From positions 434,001-498,000 of the forward strand of contig NZ_JYLB01000002.1 in assembly GCF_001042905.1 (NCBI RefSeq): DNA of 64,000 bases. Reading direction: 5' to 3'. Below are positions 52,047 through 61,600 of this stretch, piece after piece. The position numbers and the translations under genes are program-made. The first letter of the stretch is position 1; every line of letters begins with the position of its first letter. The stretch is from Pseudomonas lini (lineage in GTDB: Bacteria; Pseudomonadota; Gammaproteobacteria; Pseudomonadales; Pseudomonadaceae). The notes under the pieces are model-generated. The model was not told the origin of the DNA. It saw nothing but the letters and a program-made list of their open reading frames with translations, and made no database searches.

Positions 52047-53288
52047 ATGGCTTTGATCGTACAGAAATTTGGAGGCACCTCAGTCGGCACTGTCGAGAGA
52101 ATCGAGCAGGTCGCCGACAAGGTTAAGAAATTCCGCGAGGCGGGCGATGACCTGGTGGTTGTGCTGTCTGCAATGAGCGGCGAAACCAACCGTCTGATCG
52201 ATCTGGCCAAGCAAATCAGTGGCGACGGCCAGCCGGTTCCTCGCGAACTGGATGTGATCGTATCCACCGGTGAGCAGGTGACGATTGCACTGTTGGCCAT
52301 GGCGCTGATCAAGCGTGGCGTGCCAGCGGTGTCGTACACCGGCAACCAGGTACGGATTCTGACGGATAGCGCGCACAATAAAGCGCGTATCTTGCAGATT
52401 GATGACCAGAAGATTCGCGGCGACCTGAAGGCCGGTCGTGTGGTGGTTGTCGCCGGTTTCCAGGGCGTCGACGAGCACGGCAATATCACCACCCTCGGTC
52501 GTGGCGGTTCTGACACCACCGGCGTGGCGCTGGCGGCGGCCCTGAAGGCTGACGAATGCCAGATCTACACCGACGTCGACGGTGTCTACACCACCGACCC
52601 GCGTGTGGTGTCCGTGGCTCAGCGCCTGGACAAGATCACCTTTGAAGAGATGCTGGAAATGGCCAGCCTCGGTTCCAAGGTGTTGCAGATCCGTGCGGTG
52701 GAATTCGCCGGCAAGTACAACGTTCCGCTGCGCGTACTGCACAGCTTCAAGGAGGGTCCGGGCACCCTCATTACTATTGATGAAGAGGAAACCATGGAAC
52801 AGCCGATCATTTCCGGCATCGCTTTCAACCGCGATGAAGCCAAGCTGACCATCCGTGGCGTGCCAGACACCCCGGGCGTGGCGTTCAAGATTCTCGGTCC
52901 GATCAGTGCCGCGAACATCGAAGTCGACATGATCGTGCAGAACGTTGCGCACGATAACACCACCGACTTCACCTTCACCGTGCACCGCAATGACTTCCAG
53001 GCTGCGCAAACCGTGCTGGAAAACACTGCTCGCGAGATCGGTGCCCGTGAAGTCATTGGCGACACCAAGATTGCCAAGGTCTCGATCGTCGGCGTCGGCA
53101 TGCGCTCCCACGCAGGCGTGGCCAGCCGTATGTTCGAATCCCTGGCGAAAGAAAGCATCAACATCCAGATGATCTCGACCTCGGAAATCAAGGTGTCCGT
53201 GGTGATCGAAGAGAAGTACCTGGAACTGGCTGTGCGCGCTCTGCACACGGCTTTCGAACTGGATGCGCCGGCCCGACAGGGCGAGTAA
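52047..53288 (+). CDS. lysC: Aspartate kinase (aspartokinase)
   Basis: 413 residues from the ATG at 52047 (MALIVQKFGGTSVG; the frame extends upstream to 51963 but the family start is here; GAGGCGG precedes it). The kinase domain has KFGGTSVG, the catalytic VVAGFQGVDEHGNITTLGRG segment and DVDGVYTTDPR. Two C-terminal ACT domains (about 265-410) bind lysine/threonine for feedback control. It makes aspartyl phosphate, the first step to lysine, threonine and methionine. The internal ATG used for a shorter beta chain in some bacteria may also exist here (not assessed). Confidence 0.97.
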   Translation: MALIVQKFGGTSVGTVERIEQVADKVKKFREAGDDLVVVLSAMSGETNRLIDLAKQISGDGQPVPRELDVIVSTGEQVTIALLAMALIKRGVPAVSYTGNQVRILTDSAHNKARILQIDDQKIRGDLKAGRVVVVAGFQGVDEHGNITTLGRGGSDTTGVALAAALKADECQIYTDVDGVYTTDPRVVSVAQRLDKITFEEMLEMASLGSKVLQIRAVEFAGKYNVPLRVLHSFKEGPGTLITIDEEETMEQPIISGIAFNRDEAKLTIRGVPDTPGVAFKILGPISAANIEVDMIVQNVAHDNTTDFTFTVHRNDFQAAQTVLENTAREIGAREVIGDTKIAKVSIVGVGMRSHAGVASRMFESLAKESINIQMISTSEIKVSVVIEEKYLELAVRALHTAFELDAPARQGE

Positions 53289-53300
53289 TGCGTTTCCCGA

Positions 53301-53330
53301 AGGGCGCGGTCTGACCGCGCCCTTTGTTTT
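53301..53330 (+). terminator. Rho-independent terminator of lysC
   Basis: AGGGCGCGGT (53301-53310) and ACCGCGCCCT (53314-53323) with a 3-nt loop and a TTTGTTTTTTT tail, 13 bases after the stop. Confidence 0.93.
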
Positions 53331-53474
53331 TTTGAATGGCGCGGCCCAAAGCTGTTCTTTTGCCCGCGCTAGTCAATACTCAGGCATGTAGGGCTGCGAT
53401 CGTTCCGGTTGTAGGTCGAATGCCTTTTTTTTGCAGACTGTTGTCCCTGAAATGAAATGCGTGAGGAGAAAGGT

Positions 53475-53663
53475 ATGCTGATTCTGACTCGTCGGTGCGC
53501 AGAAAGCCTGATTATTGGTGATGGCGAAATCACTGTGACCGTGCTCGGCGTTAAAGGAAATCAAGTGCGTATTGGTGTAAACGCCCCGAAAGAGGTTGCT
53601 GTGCACCGTGAAGAAATTTACCTGCGTATAAAGAAAGAGAAGGACGAAGAACCAAGCCATTAA
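53475..53663 (+). CDS. rsmA: Post-transcriptional regulator RsmA/CsrA
   Basis: 62 residues from the ATG at 53475 (AGGAGAAAGG upstream). The CsrA sequence is complete: [36 protein letters not shown] and [12 protein letters not shown] with the RNA-binding Arg44. It binds GGA motifs in mRNA leaders and is titrated by RsmX/Y/Z-type RNAs. The position between lysC and tRNA-Ser is conserved in Pseudomonas. Confidence 0.97.
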   Translation: MLILTRRCAESLIIGDGEITVTVLGVKGNQVRIGVNAPKEVAVHREEIYLRIKKEKDEEPSH

Positions 53664-53725
53664 TTTTTATCGTTTTTTATGTTTGCAAACGGGGAAAAGG
53701 TTGGTTAAGATACGCCCCGTGTTGC

Positions 53726-53816
53726 GGAGAGCTGGCCGAGTGGCCGAAGGCGCTCCCCTGCTAAGGGAGTACACCTCAAAAGGGTGTCGGGGGTTCGAAT
53801 CCCCCGTTCTCCGCCA
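53726..53816 (+). tRNA. tRNA-Ser (GCU)
   Basis: 91 nt with encoded CCA. Acceptor GGAGAGC pairs with GTTCTCC. The anticodon loop CTGCTAA gives GCU (53760-53762) on a CTCCC/GGGAG stem. A long variable arm and the TTCGAAT T-loop are present. Confidence 0.97.
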
Positions 53817-53924
53817 TTATTTGCGTAGTACGTTGTAATCTGGCTTCTTCGGTAAGTTGTTGAAATTACTAGAAAAAAGCGCTTTACAAAAAGATTCAAC
53901 GGCCTATAATGCGCGGCAACAAAT

Positions 53925-54001
53925 GCACTCGTAGCTCAGCTGGATAGAGTACTCGGCTACGAACCGAGCGGTCACAGGTTCGAATCCTGTCGAGTGCACC
54001 A
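53925..54001 (+). tRNA. tRNA-Arg (ACG), copy 1
   Basis: 77 nt with CCA. Acceptor GCACTCG/CGAGTGC, anticodon loop CTACGAA (ACG, read as ICG), T-loop TTCGAAT. A TATAAT-type box (CCTATAATGCGC) lies about 15 bases upstream and probably drives both Arg copies. Confidence 0.97.
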
Positions 54002-54072
54002 TTTAAGAGTTGTTTGCAGTAATGTGAATAACTTGGCTTCAACCAGTTGTGATCTGGTATAAAAACACAAAT

Positions 54073-54149
54073 GCACTCGTAGCTCAGCTGGATAGAGTAC
54101 TCGGCTACGAACCGAGCGGTCACAGGTTCGAATCCTGTCGAGTGCACCA
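54073..54149 (+). tRNA. tRNA-Arg (ACG), copy 2
   Basis: Identical to copy 1 over 77 nt, 71 bases downstream. Followed directly by a terminator. Confidence 0.97.
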
Positions 54150-54158
54150 AACACCAAA

Positions 54159-54185
54159 AAGCCCGCGTTTAACGCGGGCTTTTTG
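54159..54185 (+). terminator. Rho-independent terminator of the tRNA cluster
   Basis: AAGCCCGCGTT/AACGCGGGCTT stem with a T5 tail. It also lies at the end of the convergent gene at 54169 and may act in both directions. Confidence 0.9.
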
Positions 54186-54684
54186 CCGTCTGCGATTTGG
54201 CTTTTCCTTTGGTACAACCTTTCTCGTCGAACTCGATATGAGCACTGCGCCCTCGCTTGTTGTCGTAGCGATAGCTTGTGGCTGAATTGCGGGTGCTGAT
54301 CTTGTCGGGCTTGCCGAGAGCGCTTTCGACCTCCTGCTGACTCATACCGGCAACGACCCGCTGATTGATGATCGCTATGCGGCGTTCCTTCGCGCTGAGC
54401 AGATCTCCACATTTACCTTCGGACTGACCGACGATCGTCGGCTCTCTCCTTTGGAATTTCGTACCAGGTGTTTCGCGAAACTCGGCTTCTGGCATCAGAG
54501 GCGTCATGCTGGCTGGCAGGAACGTGCGTACGTCCTGAAGTGAGAGGCTTTCTCCGGCCGTACAACTCATAGTCGTGAAGGTGATATGCCCATTGGCGGC
54601 TTCGCACCGGTGAACGGTCGTGGCGAGCGTCGGGGGCGGCAGGCAGAGCAGGGCGGCAAGCAAGTAACGAGCAATTGATGGCAT
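54169..54684 (-). CDS. Secreted DUF4124-like protein with SmpA-like motif
   Basis: 171 residues from the ATG at 54684 (MPSIARYLLAALLCL signal peptide; the frame goes to 54723). The mature N-terminus VHRCEAANGHITFTTMSCTAG is like the DUF4124 domain (Cys pair around a turn). The C-terminal QRVVAGMSQQEVESALGKPD then ATSYRYDNKRG resembles the SmpA/BamE-type beta-lactamase-inhibitor-like fold. The tail is lysine-rich. The last 17 bases overlap the tRNA terminator. Function unknown; periplasmic location is inferred from the signal peptide. Confidence 0.78.
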   Translation of the reverse strand: MPSIARYLLAALLCLPPPTLATTVHRCEAANGHITFTTMSCTAGESLSLQDVRTFLPASMTPLMPEAEFRETPGTKFQRREPTIVGQSEGKCGDLLSAKERRIAIINQRVVAGMSQQEVESALGKPDKISTRNSATSYRYDNKRGRSAHIEFDEKGCTKGKAKSQTAKSPR

Positions 54685-55005
54685 TCGACGTCCTCCATGA
54701 CGGTCTCCATCAAGGGTAGTCATTACATTTTCAGGCGGCGGTGTGTTTTCTTTTCAGGATAAGTCGTCGCACTTTCATGGATCAGGACAGCGCTCAAGTT
54801 TGTCTCGCAAGCACTTGTTTCAGCCGCGATTTTTTAACGTTTAAAACCGTCAGGCGGTGTTATCATTGCGCCCGTCAGCCCCGCCGGGGCTTGTGGAATA
54901 CCTCCATGGACTTACCCAGTAGTTACTCAGTACCCCGTTTCTACAATCATGAATTGACTGATTGATCCTTCCGGCGTGCCCCGCTGCTGGGAGTGGAGTT
55001 CGCCT

Positions 55006-56448
55006 ATGTCTGAAGTTGAAGTAAAGAAAACGCAGGAAAGCTTGCAGGACCGCCTCGCTCAAGTCGTTGAGCTGCTGCAGCGCCAGCGGGTGGTCGAAGA
55101 CCTGACTCATCGCCAGGAAGGTCCGCATCACGACCGGGTCGAGAACCTGGTTCACCGGCAAAATCTCGTCGAGTTGCAGCGCAAGCTCGATGATCTGCAC
55201 TCCGCCGACGTTGCCTACATCCTTGAAGCCCTGCCCCTGGACGATCGCCTGGCGGTCTGGCAATTGGTCAAGGCCGATCGCGACGGCGACATTCTGCTCG
55301 AAGTATCCGATTCGGTTCGTGAAACCCTGATCGCCGACATGGACGATCACGAGCTCCTGGCGGCGGCCAAGGACATGGATGCCGATGAACTCGCTGACCT
55401 GGCCTCCGAGCTGCCGCGAGACGTCGTCCACGAGCTGATGGAAACCCTCGATGGCCAACAGCGCGAGCGCGTCCGCTCCGCGTTGTCCTATGACGAGGAG
55501 CAGGTCGGTGCGCTGATGGACTTCGAGATGGTGACCATCCGTGAGGATGTCAGTCTCGAAGTGGTTTTGCGTTACCTGCGCCGTCTCAAGGAGCTGCCGG
55601 GCCACACCGACAAACTGTTCGTGGTCGATTACGACGGCGTACTCAAGGGCGTGTTGCCGATCAAGCGTCTGCTGGTCAACGACCCGGAAAAGCAAGTGTC
55701 GGAAGTCATGGCCAGCGACCCGGTGAGTTTTCATCCGGACGAAGACGCTTACGAGGCCGCTCAAGCATTCGAACGTTATGACTTGATCTCGGCCCCCGTG
55801 GTCGACAAGAACGGCAAGCTGATCGGTCGTCTGACCATCGATGAAATGGTCGACCTGATTCGTGAAGAGAGCGAAAACGAAGTTCTCAACATGGCGGGTC
55901 TGCGTGAAGAAGAAGATATTTTCGCGTCAGTCTGGAAATCCCTGCGCAACCGCTGGGCCTGGCTGGCGGTGAACCTGATCACCGCGTTCATTGCATCCCG
56001 GGTGATCGGCTTGTTTGAGGGCTCTATCGAGAAACTGGTAGCACTCGCGGCATTGATGCCGATCGTTGCCGGTATCGGTGGCAACTCGGGTAACCAGACG
56101 ATCACCATGATCGTTCGGGCCATGGCGCTGGACCAGGTCAGTACCGGCAATACGTCGCGGCTGATGCGCAAAGAGTTGGCGGTTGGTTTGATCAATGGTC
56201 TGGTCTGGGGCGGCGTGATTGGTGTGGTGGCCTATCTGCTTTATGGCAGTTGGTCCCTGGGCGTGGTGATGACCGCCGCCATGACGCTTAACCTGTTGCT
56301 TGCGGCATTGATGGGGGTTTTGATTCCAATGACCCTGGCGAGGCTTGGGCGCGACCCGGCAATGGGCGCCAGTGTGATGATCACTGCCATGACTGACAGC
56401 GGTGGCTTTTTCATCTTCCTCGGGCTGGCGACGATTTTCCTGCTTTAA
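55006..56448 (+). CDS. mgtE: Magnesium transporter MgtE
   Basis: 480 residues from the ATG at 55006 (GGGAGTGGAG upstream; the frame opens at 54976). An N-terminal superhelical MgtE_N domain (about 40-140; ADVAYILEALPLDDRLAVWQ) is followed by two CBS domains (about 145-270; VSEVMASDPVSFHPDE). A five-helix membrane domain carries the ion-path segment IVAGIGGNSGNQTITMIVRA. It is a Mg2+-gated channel in the inner membrane. Confidence 0.96.
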   Translation: MSEVEVKKTQESLQDRLAQVVELLQRQRVVEDLTHRQEGPHHDRVENLVHRQNLVELQRKLDDLHSADVAYILEALPLDDRLAVWQLVKADRDGDILLEVSDSVRETLIADMDDHELLAAAKDMDADELADLASELPRDVVHELMETLDGQQRERVRSALSYDEEQVGALMDFEMVTIREDVSLEVVLRYLRRLKELPGHTDKLFVVDYDGVLKGVLPIKRLLVNDPEKQVSEVMASDPVSFHPDEDAYEAAQAFERYDLISAPVVDKNGKLIGRLTIDEMVDLIREESENEVLNMAGLREEEDIFASVWKSLRNRWAWLAVNLITAFIASRVIGLFEGSIEKLVALAALMPIVAGIGGNSGNQTITMIVRAMALDQVSTGNTSRLMRKELAVGLINGLVWGGVIGVVAYLLYGSWSLGVVMTAAMTLNLLLAALMGVLIPMTLARLGRDPAMGASVMITAMTDSGGFFIFLGLATIFLL

Positions 56449-56466
56449 CGTCCTGCTTCAAAAAAC

Positions 56467-56492
56467 AACCCGCCTGATCGGCGGGTTTTTTT
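56467..56492 (+). terminator. Rho-independent terminator of mgtE
   Basis: AACCCGCC (56467-56474) pairs with GGCGGGTT (56480-56487), followed by a T-run. Confidence 0.92.
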
Positions 56493-56511
56493 AGCCAGAT
56501 TTCAGGCAAAA

Positions 56512-56535
56512 AAAAGCCAGCAATTACGCTGGCTT
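56512..56535 (-). terminator. Rho-independent terminator of amrZ
   Basis: On the minus strand AAGCCAGC/GCTGGCTT (56514-56521 with 56528-56535) is followed by seven T residues, 17 bases after the amrZ stop. Confidence 0.9.
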
Positions 56536-56551
56536 GAGCTTTCGGGATGAA

Positions 56552-56878
56552 TCAGGAAGCGTCTGCGGCCATTTCGGCGTCATGGGCGATCAGCGAAACC
56601 AGAGCGTTTTGCTGACGGTGAGAGAGTTGGCGGAAGCGTTGAAGCAGTTCGCGTTCATGCAATGACAGCTCGGGGCTGTCCAGGCGCATGCTCAATTCTT
56701 CACCCAACGCGCCTTCCTGAATAAGACTCTGCTCAAGGCGCGCGATGATTTCGGAGTTCATGCTGCGATGATGATTGCGAGCCACCTCGGCAATGCGTTC
56801 ACGCATTCCGTCTGGCAGACGTACGACGAACTTGTCAGCCGTACGGCTGGAATAAATTGCCTGTTTCAATGGGCGCAT
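56552..56878 (-). CDS. amrZ: Ribbon-helix-helix regulator AmrZ (AlgZ)
   Basis: 108 residues, nearly superimposable on P. aeruginosa AmrZ. The flexible N-terminus MRPLKQA is followed by the RHH DNA-binding unit [20 protein letters not shown] (beta strand and helix A), [15 protein letters not shown] (helix B), and the C-terminal tetramerisation part [20 protein letters not shown]. It controls alginate, motility, cyclic-di-GMP and biofilm genes. No clear Shine-Dalgarno is seen. A possible AlgU-type promoter lies upstream. Confidence 0.96.
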   Translation of the reverse strand: MRPLKQAIYSSRTADKFVVRLPDGMRERIAEVARNHHRSMNSEIIARLEQSLIQEGALGEELSMRLDSPELSLHERELLQRFRQLSHRQQNALVSLIAHDAEMAADAS

Positions 56879-56935
56879 ATATTTAACCGGTTAGTTCAGG
56901 GGAGCGGTTCTCGGGATAGGCCGCAGGATGTCAGA

Positions 56936-56962
56936 TAGGACAAGCACTCCGGCCAAATGTTC
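56936..56962 (-). promoter_or_regulatory. Candidate AlgU (sigma-22) promoter of amrZ
   Basis: On the minus strand GAACAT, 16 bases, then TCCTA resembles the AlgU consensus GAACTT-N16/17-TCtgA, about 60 bp before the amrZ ATG. amrZ is AlgU-dependent in P. aeruginosa. Confidence 0.45.
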
Positions 56963-57265
56963 AACCTGAATTGATAGAGGCGCGCATCATGCCTCAAATT
57001 AGCCAGATCATTGGCGTCAATTCTGTGACAAAAATTGATCTGGGTAAAGGCTTAATGCCAGCACCTATTATCAGAAATGCGGACTGGTTTGAAAATAATC
57101 CATGAGTCCGTATCGCTGAACCGCGTCCTCTTGCCCGACAGGTGATGCCCGAAGACGCCTGAAGGTGCATGCTATGCGGATTCGATCCTTGTTCCTTACC
57201 TTATACAGGATAGTGGCAAATGGCCGATTTACTAGTGTGGGCACGTGGCGCGGGATAATTTCAGG
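56963..57265. other. Intergenic region between amrZ and phnN
   Basis: No gene is supported. A TGGCAAATGGCC at 57214-57225 resembles AmrZ operators (TGG...AATGGCC) and sits about 40 bp upstream of the phnN start. No tRNA or terminator was seen. Confidence 0.35.
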
Positions 57266-57838
57266 ATGGATGGCAGGCTGATTTATTTAATGGGGCCTTC
57301 GGGATCCGGCAAGGACAGCCTCATCGAAGCCGCTCGCGAGCCGTTGCGCGCAGGCAATTGTGAAGTCGTGCGCCGCGTTATCACGCGCTCGGCGGAGTCC
57401 GTGGGTGAAGACGCCATCGAGGTTTCCCGCGAAGAGTTCGATCGACGCAGAGCCAAAGGGGATTTTGCATTGTCGTGGCAAGCCAATGGGCTGAGTTACG
57501 GTATTCCTGCGCGCATAGACCAATGGCTCGCGGACGGTCGCGATGTGTTGATCAACGGTTCGCGCGCGCACCTGGCAGAAGCGCAACAGCGCTATCCCAC
57601 GCTATTGCCGGTGCTGTTGACGGTCAAGGATGAAGCCCTGCGCGAGCGTCTGCTACGGCGGGGGCGTGAGAGCCCGGCAGAAATTGAAGCAAGGCTGCAC
57701 CGTAATGCGCTGTTTACGGCTGATGATTCAATCGGTGATACGCAGATCCGCCGACTCGATAACTCCGGCGACCTTGCTGGCACCGTCGCCAATCTTCTGA
57801 AGCTACTGAACCTCAGCGCAAAACCGGATCAAACTTGA
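57266..57838 (+). CDS. phnN: Ribose 1,5-bisphosphate phosphokinase PhnN (orphan)
   Basis: 190 residues from the ATG at 57266 (MDGRLIYLMGPSGSGKDSL fits family starts; a GTG lies at 57245). Guanylate-kinase-like P-loop GPSGSGKDS, then RRVITRSAESVGEDAIEVS, FALSWQANGLSYGIP and VLINGSRAHL. It phosphorylates ribose 1,5-bisphosphate to PRPP, the last step of the C-P lyase route. No other phn gene is present here, although in P. aeruginosa the full phn cluster adjoins amrZ. Its 3' end overlaps the convergent gene by 26 bases. Confidence 0.9.
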   Translation: MDGRLIYLMGPSGSGKDSLIEAAREPLRAGNCEVVRRVITRSAESVGEDAIEVSREEFDRRRAKGDFALSWQANGLSYGIPARIDQWLADGRDVLINGSRAHLAEAQQRYPTLLPVLLTVKDEALRERLLRRGRESPAEIEARLHRNALFTADDSIGDTQIRRLDNSGDLAGTVANLLKLLNLSAKPDQT

Positions 57839-57992
57839 TCTTGCGCCCGGCGATCAACGCCAGAACGAACAGTGCACCGAATACGCCGCAAGCAATCAGG
57901 GGCAGGGTGACGACCATGTCCTGGACCAGTGACAGATGAAGGATGCCACTCAGTAAAGCGAGGATGAAAAATCCTGCGGCTGATTTGGACAT
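57813..57992 (-). CDS. Small two-helix membrane protein (PA3371-like)
   Basis: 59 residues from the ATG at 57992 (AGGAG upstream: CATCAGGAGCACAGC). Two hydrophobic segments, AAGFFILALLSGILHLSLV and TLPLIACGVFGALFVLALIA, precede a basic C-terminus GRKIKFDPVLR. The genomic position next to phnN and the size fit the PA3371 family named from P. aeruginosa (assignment from memory). Function unknown. Confidence 0.7.
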   Translation of the reverse strand: MSKSAAGFFILALLSGILHLSLVQDMVVTLPLIACGVFGALFVLALIAGRKIKFDPVLR

Positions 57993-58014
57993 GCTGTGCT
58001 CCTGATGGGGTGAT

Positions 58015-58248
58015 TCAAAATACCAAGCGTTCAAAAGACTGTGTACGCAGCTGAACAGTCTCCTGGCTCACCTCTTGGCTGACAAAACCGCGTTGATCGC
58101 TCATGACTGCCAACTGCGATGTTTTTTGCAGTTGCAGGTAATGGGGGATGCGTTGAGCAATCATCGCAGCGTCGTTTTCGGGGAAAAAATGAAAACCCAA
58201 CAGAACCGCCAAAGCGACCGCGTTCGCGACTAACAGAGCGCTGTTCAT
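58015..58248 (-). CDS. Small membrane-anchored hypothetical protein
   Basis: 77 residues with a single N-terminal hydrophobic helix (LLVANAVALAVLLGFHFF) and a polar C-terminal domain rich in Gln and Ser. A very strong AGGAGGT lies 8 bases before the ATG, which supports real translation. It is the first of a two-gene unit with the membrane protein at 57813 (22-base gap). No family was recognised. Confidence 0.7.
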   Translation of the reverse strand: MNSALLVANAVALAVLLGFHFFPENDAAMIAQRIPHYLQLQKTSQLAVMSDQRGFVSQEVSQETVQLRTQSFERLVF

Positions 58249-58538
58249 GGGGCTGACCTCCTGTGTTCTGTGAGAACACTCGAAGCAGCCCGTATGCCAA
58301 AAGTTTAACGGCTATTAAATCCTTTAAAAACAATGAATTAAGATATTTTTGCAAAATCCCCGCATTGCATTTTGCAATGATGGCATTTTGCGGTGATGCA
58401 ATTTGCACGGTAAACAAAGCCACGCTACCGCGAGGCGTCTGCCTACACTTAAAAAGCCCTACGGACGACATGACAAAAGCGGGCCTGCCCGTTAACATGC
58501 ACGCCGTCCATCGCTCCGCATTCTTGCGGGCGACTTGT
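58249..58538. other. Intergenic region before tRNA-Arg (CCU)
   Basis: No gene is supported. The stretch holds the divergent promoters of the small membrane protein unit and of the tRNA. It contains an unusual cluster of TGCAAAA/TTTTGCA runs at 58350-58400 (for example GCATTTTGC twice). Confidence 0.4.
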
Positions 58539-58615
58539 GTCTCAGTAGCTCAATTGGATAGAGCATCCCCCTCCTAAGGGGAAGGTTGGCAGTTCGAACC
58601 TGCCCTGGGACACCA
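58539..58615 (+). tRNA. tRNA-Arg (CCU)
   Basis: 77 nt with CCA. Acceptor GTCTCAG/CTGGGAC with one G-T pair, anticodon loop CTCCTAA (CCU) on a CCCC/GGGG stem, T-loop TTCGAAC. Confidence 0.96.
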
Positions 58616-58623
58616 TATATTTG

Positions 58624-58660
58624 AAAGCCCCACGCAGAGTGATCTGGTGGGGCTTTTTTG
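58624..58660. terminator. Rho-independent terminator after tRNA-Arg
   Basis: AGCCCCAC (58626-58633) and GTGGGGCT (58647-58654) followed by T6. It also serves the convergent adhesin gene, whose stop is at 58699. Confidence 0.9.
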
Positions 58661-58698
58661 TGGCTGTCTGCAGCGGTGGATTCAACGCCAGCCCAACA

Positions 58699-61600
58699 TC
58701 ACGCCGTCAACGTATGGTCACCCTCCCCAAACCAGGTGCGCACCAGATCGGTACCGCTCGTGCCCGTGTTGGCAAGGACCGCCACATCGGCGAAGTTCGT
58801 ACCATTGGCCGCACCATCGGCATCCACCTTCACGGTGATGTCGCTGCCTGATTGCGCCAGTTGGACGAAGTCGGACGCCTGGCTGACACCGCTAACGAAG
58901 TTGGCGCTGAGCAGTGCGGAGAGGTCGAGCGCGTCACCTTCGGCGAAGTTGTAGTCGAGGATGGTGTCTCCACCTTCAGCCGAGTTGAGATAGGCGAACA
59001 TATCGGCTCCCGCGCCACCGCTGAGCGTGTCCTCCCCACCACGACCTGCGAGGAGGTCGTTGCCGTCGCCGCCACTGAGTACGTCCGCCGCCATGCTGCC
59101 CACCAGTGTGCCGCTGGATTCGCCGCTGTAACTGACTTGGGTACCGGCCTCGCCGCCGTCGGTGGCCTGGAAATCATCCACGGTGTAGTGCCCCAGCAAG
59201 TTCACCTCGGCCCGGTGCACGCCGTCGTCCACCGTCAGCAGGCCGCCGGCGCCAGAGGCGTTGGCGCTGTAGGTGAGCTGGGTGTTGGCGCCGAAGGCGA
59301 GATCGCCGAAGGTCAGCATGTCATCGCTCTCCAGACCGAGGATGCCGACCAGCGAGCCCGCTGCTTCTGCTTGTGCGATCACCAGCGTACCCGCGCCTTC
59401 GCCGTGGAAGGCGACGGACCCGTGTGCCGCGCCGGAAAAGGTCAGTGTCGCGTCGCCGTCAATGGTGGCGCTGCCGTTGCCCATCACGTCGGCCAGCAGG
59501 CGCATGTCGCCACCGTTGGCCCACAGGTGGCCGGAGTTGTCGACCGCACTGGCTACCGTCATGCCGCCTGCGCCCGTGGATTCCAGCACTCCGCTGTTGG
59601 TGATGGTGTGGGTGCCGGTGTCGAGCACCAGGCTGTTCAGTCCACTGGCCAGGATCAGCCCCGCATTGACCAATACCATCTGCCCGGCGCCCAACTGACC
59701 GGCACCCGAAATACGGTTGTCGACGTTGGTCAGGACGGTGTCGGCGCTGCCGCCGAAAATCACGTTTTGTGCGTTGTCGGATAGCTGCACCTGACCGCCA
59801 CCGGTCAAGGTCGCGCCACGGAACAGAATCTCAAGACTGGTCTCGCTGCCGTTGGAGCCGAGCTCAATGGTGCCGCTGTTCTGGATGCTGCCACCGAACG
59901 GCATGATCGCGCCGTCGGCAATGGTGAGGGTACCGGCATTGGTCATGACCGGATCCACATCGAACTGGAAGTTTGCTTCGCTCAAGTCAGCCGCATCTAC
60001 ACCTTTCAGGGTGACCGACTGGCCGGAGCTGATGCTGACCAGCGCATTGCCGTTGGCGTCGTTAGTGATACTCAAATCAGCAAAGCCGGCGATGCCCGCG
60101 AAACCGATCAAGTCGATCTTGTCCGCCGTGGCATCGAAACTGTAGATCTGGTTGTTGCCAATCGGCTGGGCGAAGACGAAGGTGTCGGCACCGGACGAGC
60201 CGGTCAGGTTGTCGTCAGCGGACAAGGCGAAGATCGGGGCGCCGGGTGCATAGACTTCGACGTTGTTGAACACATAGGCGCTTGCGGTGCTGCCGTCGCT
60301 GTTGCTCCAGTACATGTTGATATCAAGCACCAACGCGCCCGTGAAGTCGTCTGGGGCTGTCACCGTCAATGCGCCAGGATCGCTGGTCTGCACGGTCCAG
60401 GTGCCGTCGCCGTTGTCGGTTCCTGCGCTGAATATCCATCCCGAGGGAACGCCGCTGATTGAGACCGTTATCGGGCCACTAACATCGGTCGACGGAGTAG
60501 TGAGGGCTAAATTAATGGGTTCGCCGGCAACGCCTGCCGGAAGGTTTGCACTGCTCCCGGCAGCACCCGCATTACCCGCCAGGTCGGTGTAGCTGTTCGC
60601 GGTAACGTCGACTTTCACGCTACCGCCCAGCGTTCTGGTCAGCGTTGCCGTGTAGGTGTCGCCGTCTACCTGCGTGAAGTTACTCCAGGTTGCGCGGGGC
60701 GTTCCGCTCGTTGTAGTCACCGTGACGTCCGATAGGTTGAAACCGCTCACAACCTCACTGAACTGGAAGGTGACCGTTGACGTTGAACCGATTGAGCTCC
60801 CTAGGGCCGTCCCCGTCACGCTCACTGTCGGTGCCACGGTATCCACTGGAGTCTCAACCACGTTCTGCACGTTTACCGTAATTGTCTGCGTGTCGGTTCC
60901 GCCATTGCCGTCGGCCACTTGAACGTCCACAACATAGGCATTGTCACCGTCAGCACCACCGACATCCTGGGCATTCTCGTAATCCGGCGCCGAATTGAAC
61001 GTCAGCACTCCGCTCGAACTGATAGAGAACTTGCTGAAGTCCGTCCCGGCCGTATTCAGGATCGAGTAGCTCAGGGTTTGCGCCGGAAGATCAGCGTCTG
61101 TCGCCGTCACTGTCGTGACCGCCGTGGTGTTCTCCGCCACGCTGACCGAGGCCGTCGCTCCACCACCGTTGGAGGTGATCACCGGGCTGTTGTCGTTGAC
61201 GCCTGTCACGCTTATGGCGAGCGCCTGATCGTCAAACAGCGTGCCGTCCGACGCCCGCACAATCACGTCATAGACGTTGTTCGTTCCTGAATCAGTCGGG
61301 GCCTCAAAGTTGGGCGCAGAGGTAAAGCTCAGTGCGCCTGTGCCTGAAACGATCGAGAACTTCGCGGCATCTGCTCCACCAACGATGCTGTAACTCAGGG
61401 TTTGTGCCGGAAGATCGGCATCGGTCGCCGTCACTGTCGTGACCGTCGAGGTGTTCTCCGCCACGCTGACCGAGGCCGTCGCACCACCGCCGTTGGAGGT
61501 GATCGTCGGCGCGTCGTTGCTGCCGTTGATGGTGACCGTCACCGCAGTCGCGGTGCCGTCGGCACTGAGTACCGTGAAGGTGTCGGTCAGGCTGTCGCCG

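Noticed and set aside
53725..58615. tRNA genes as attachment sites for an integrated element
   Set aside because: No integrase, truncated tRNA copy or foreign-looking block lies beside the Ser or Arg tRNAs in this window; the two tRNA-Arg (ACG) genes are complete tandem copies.
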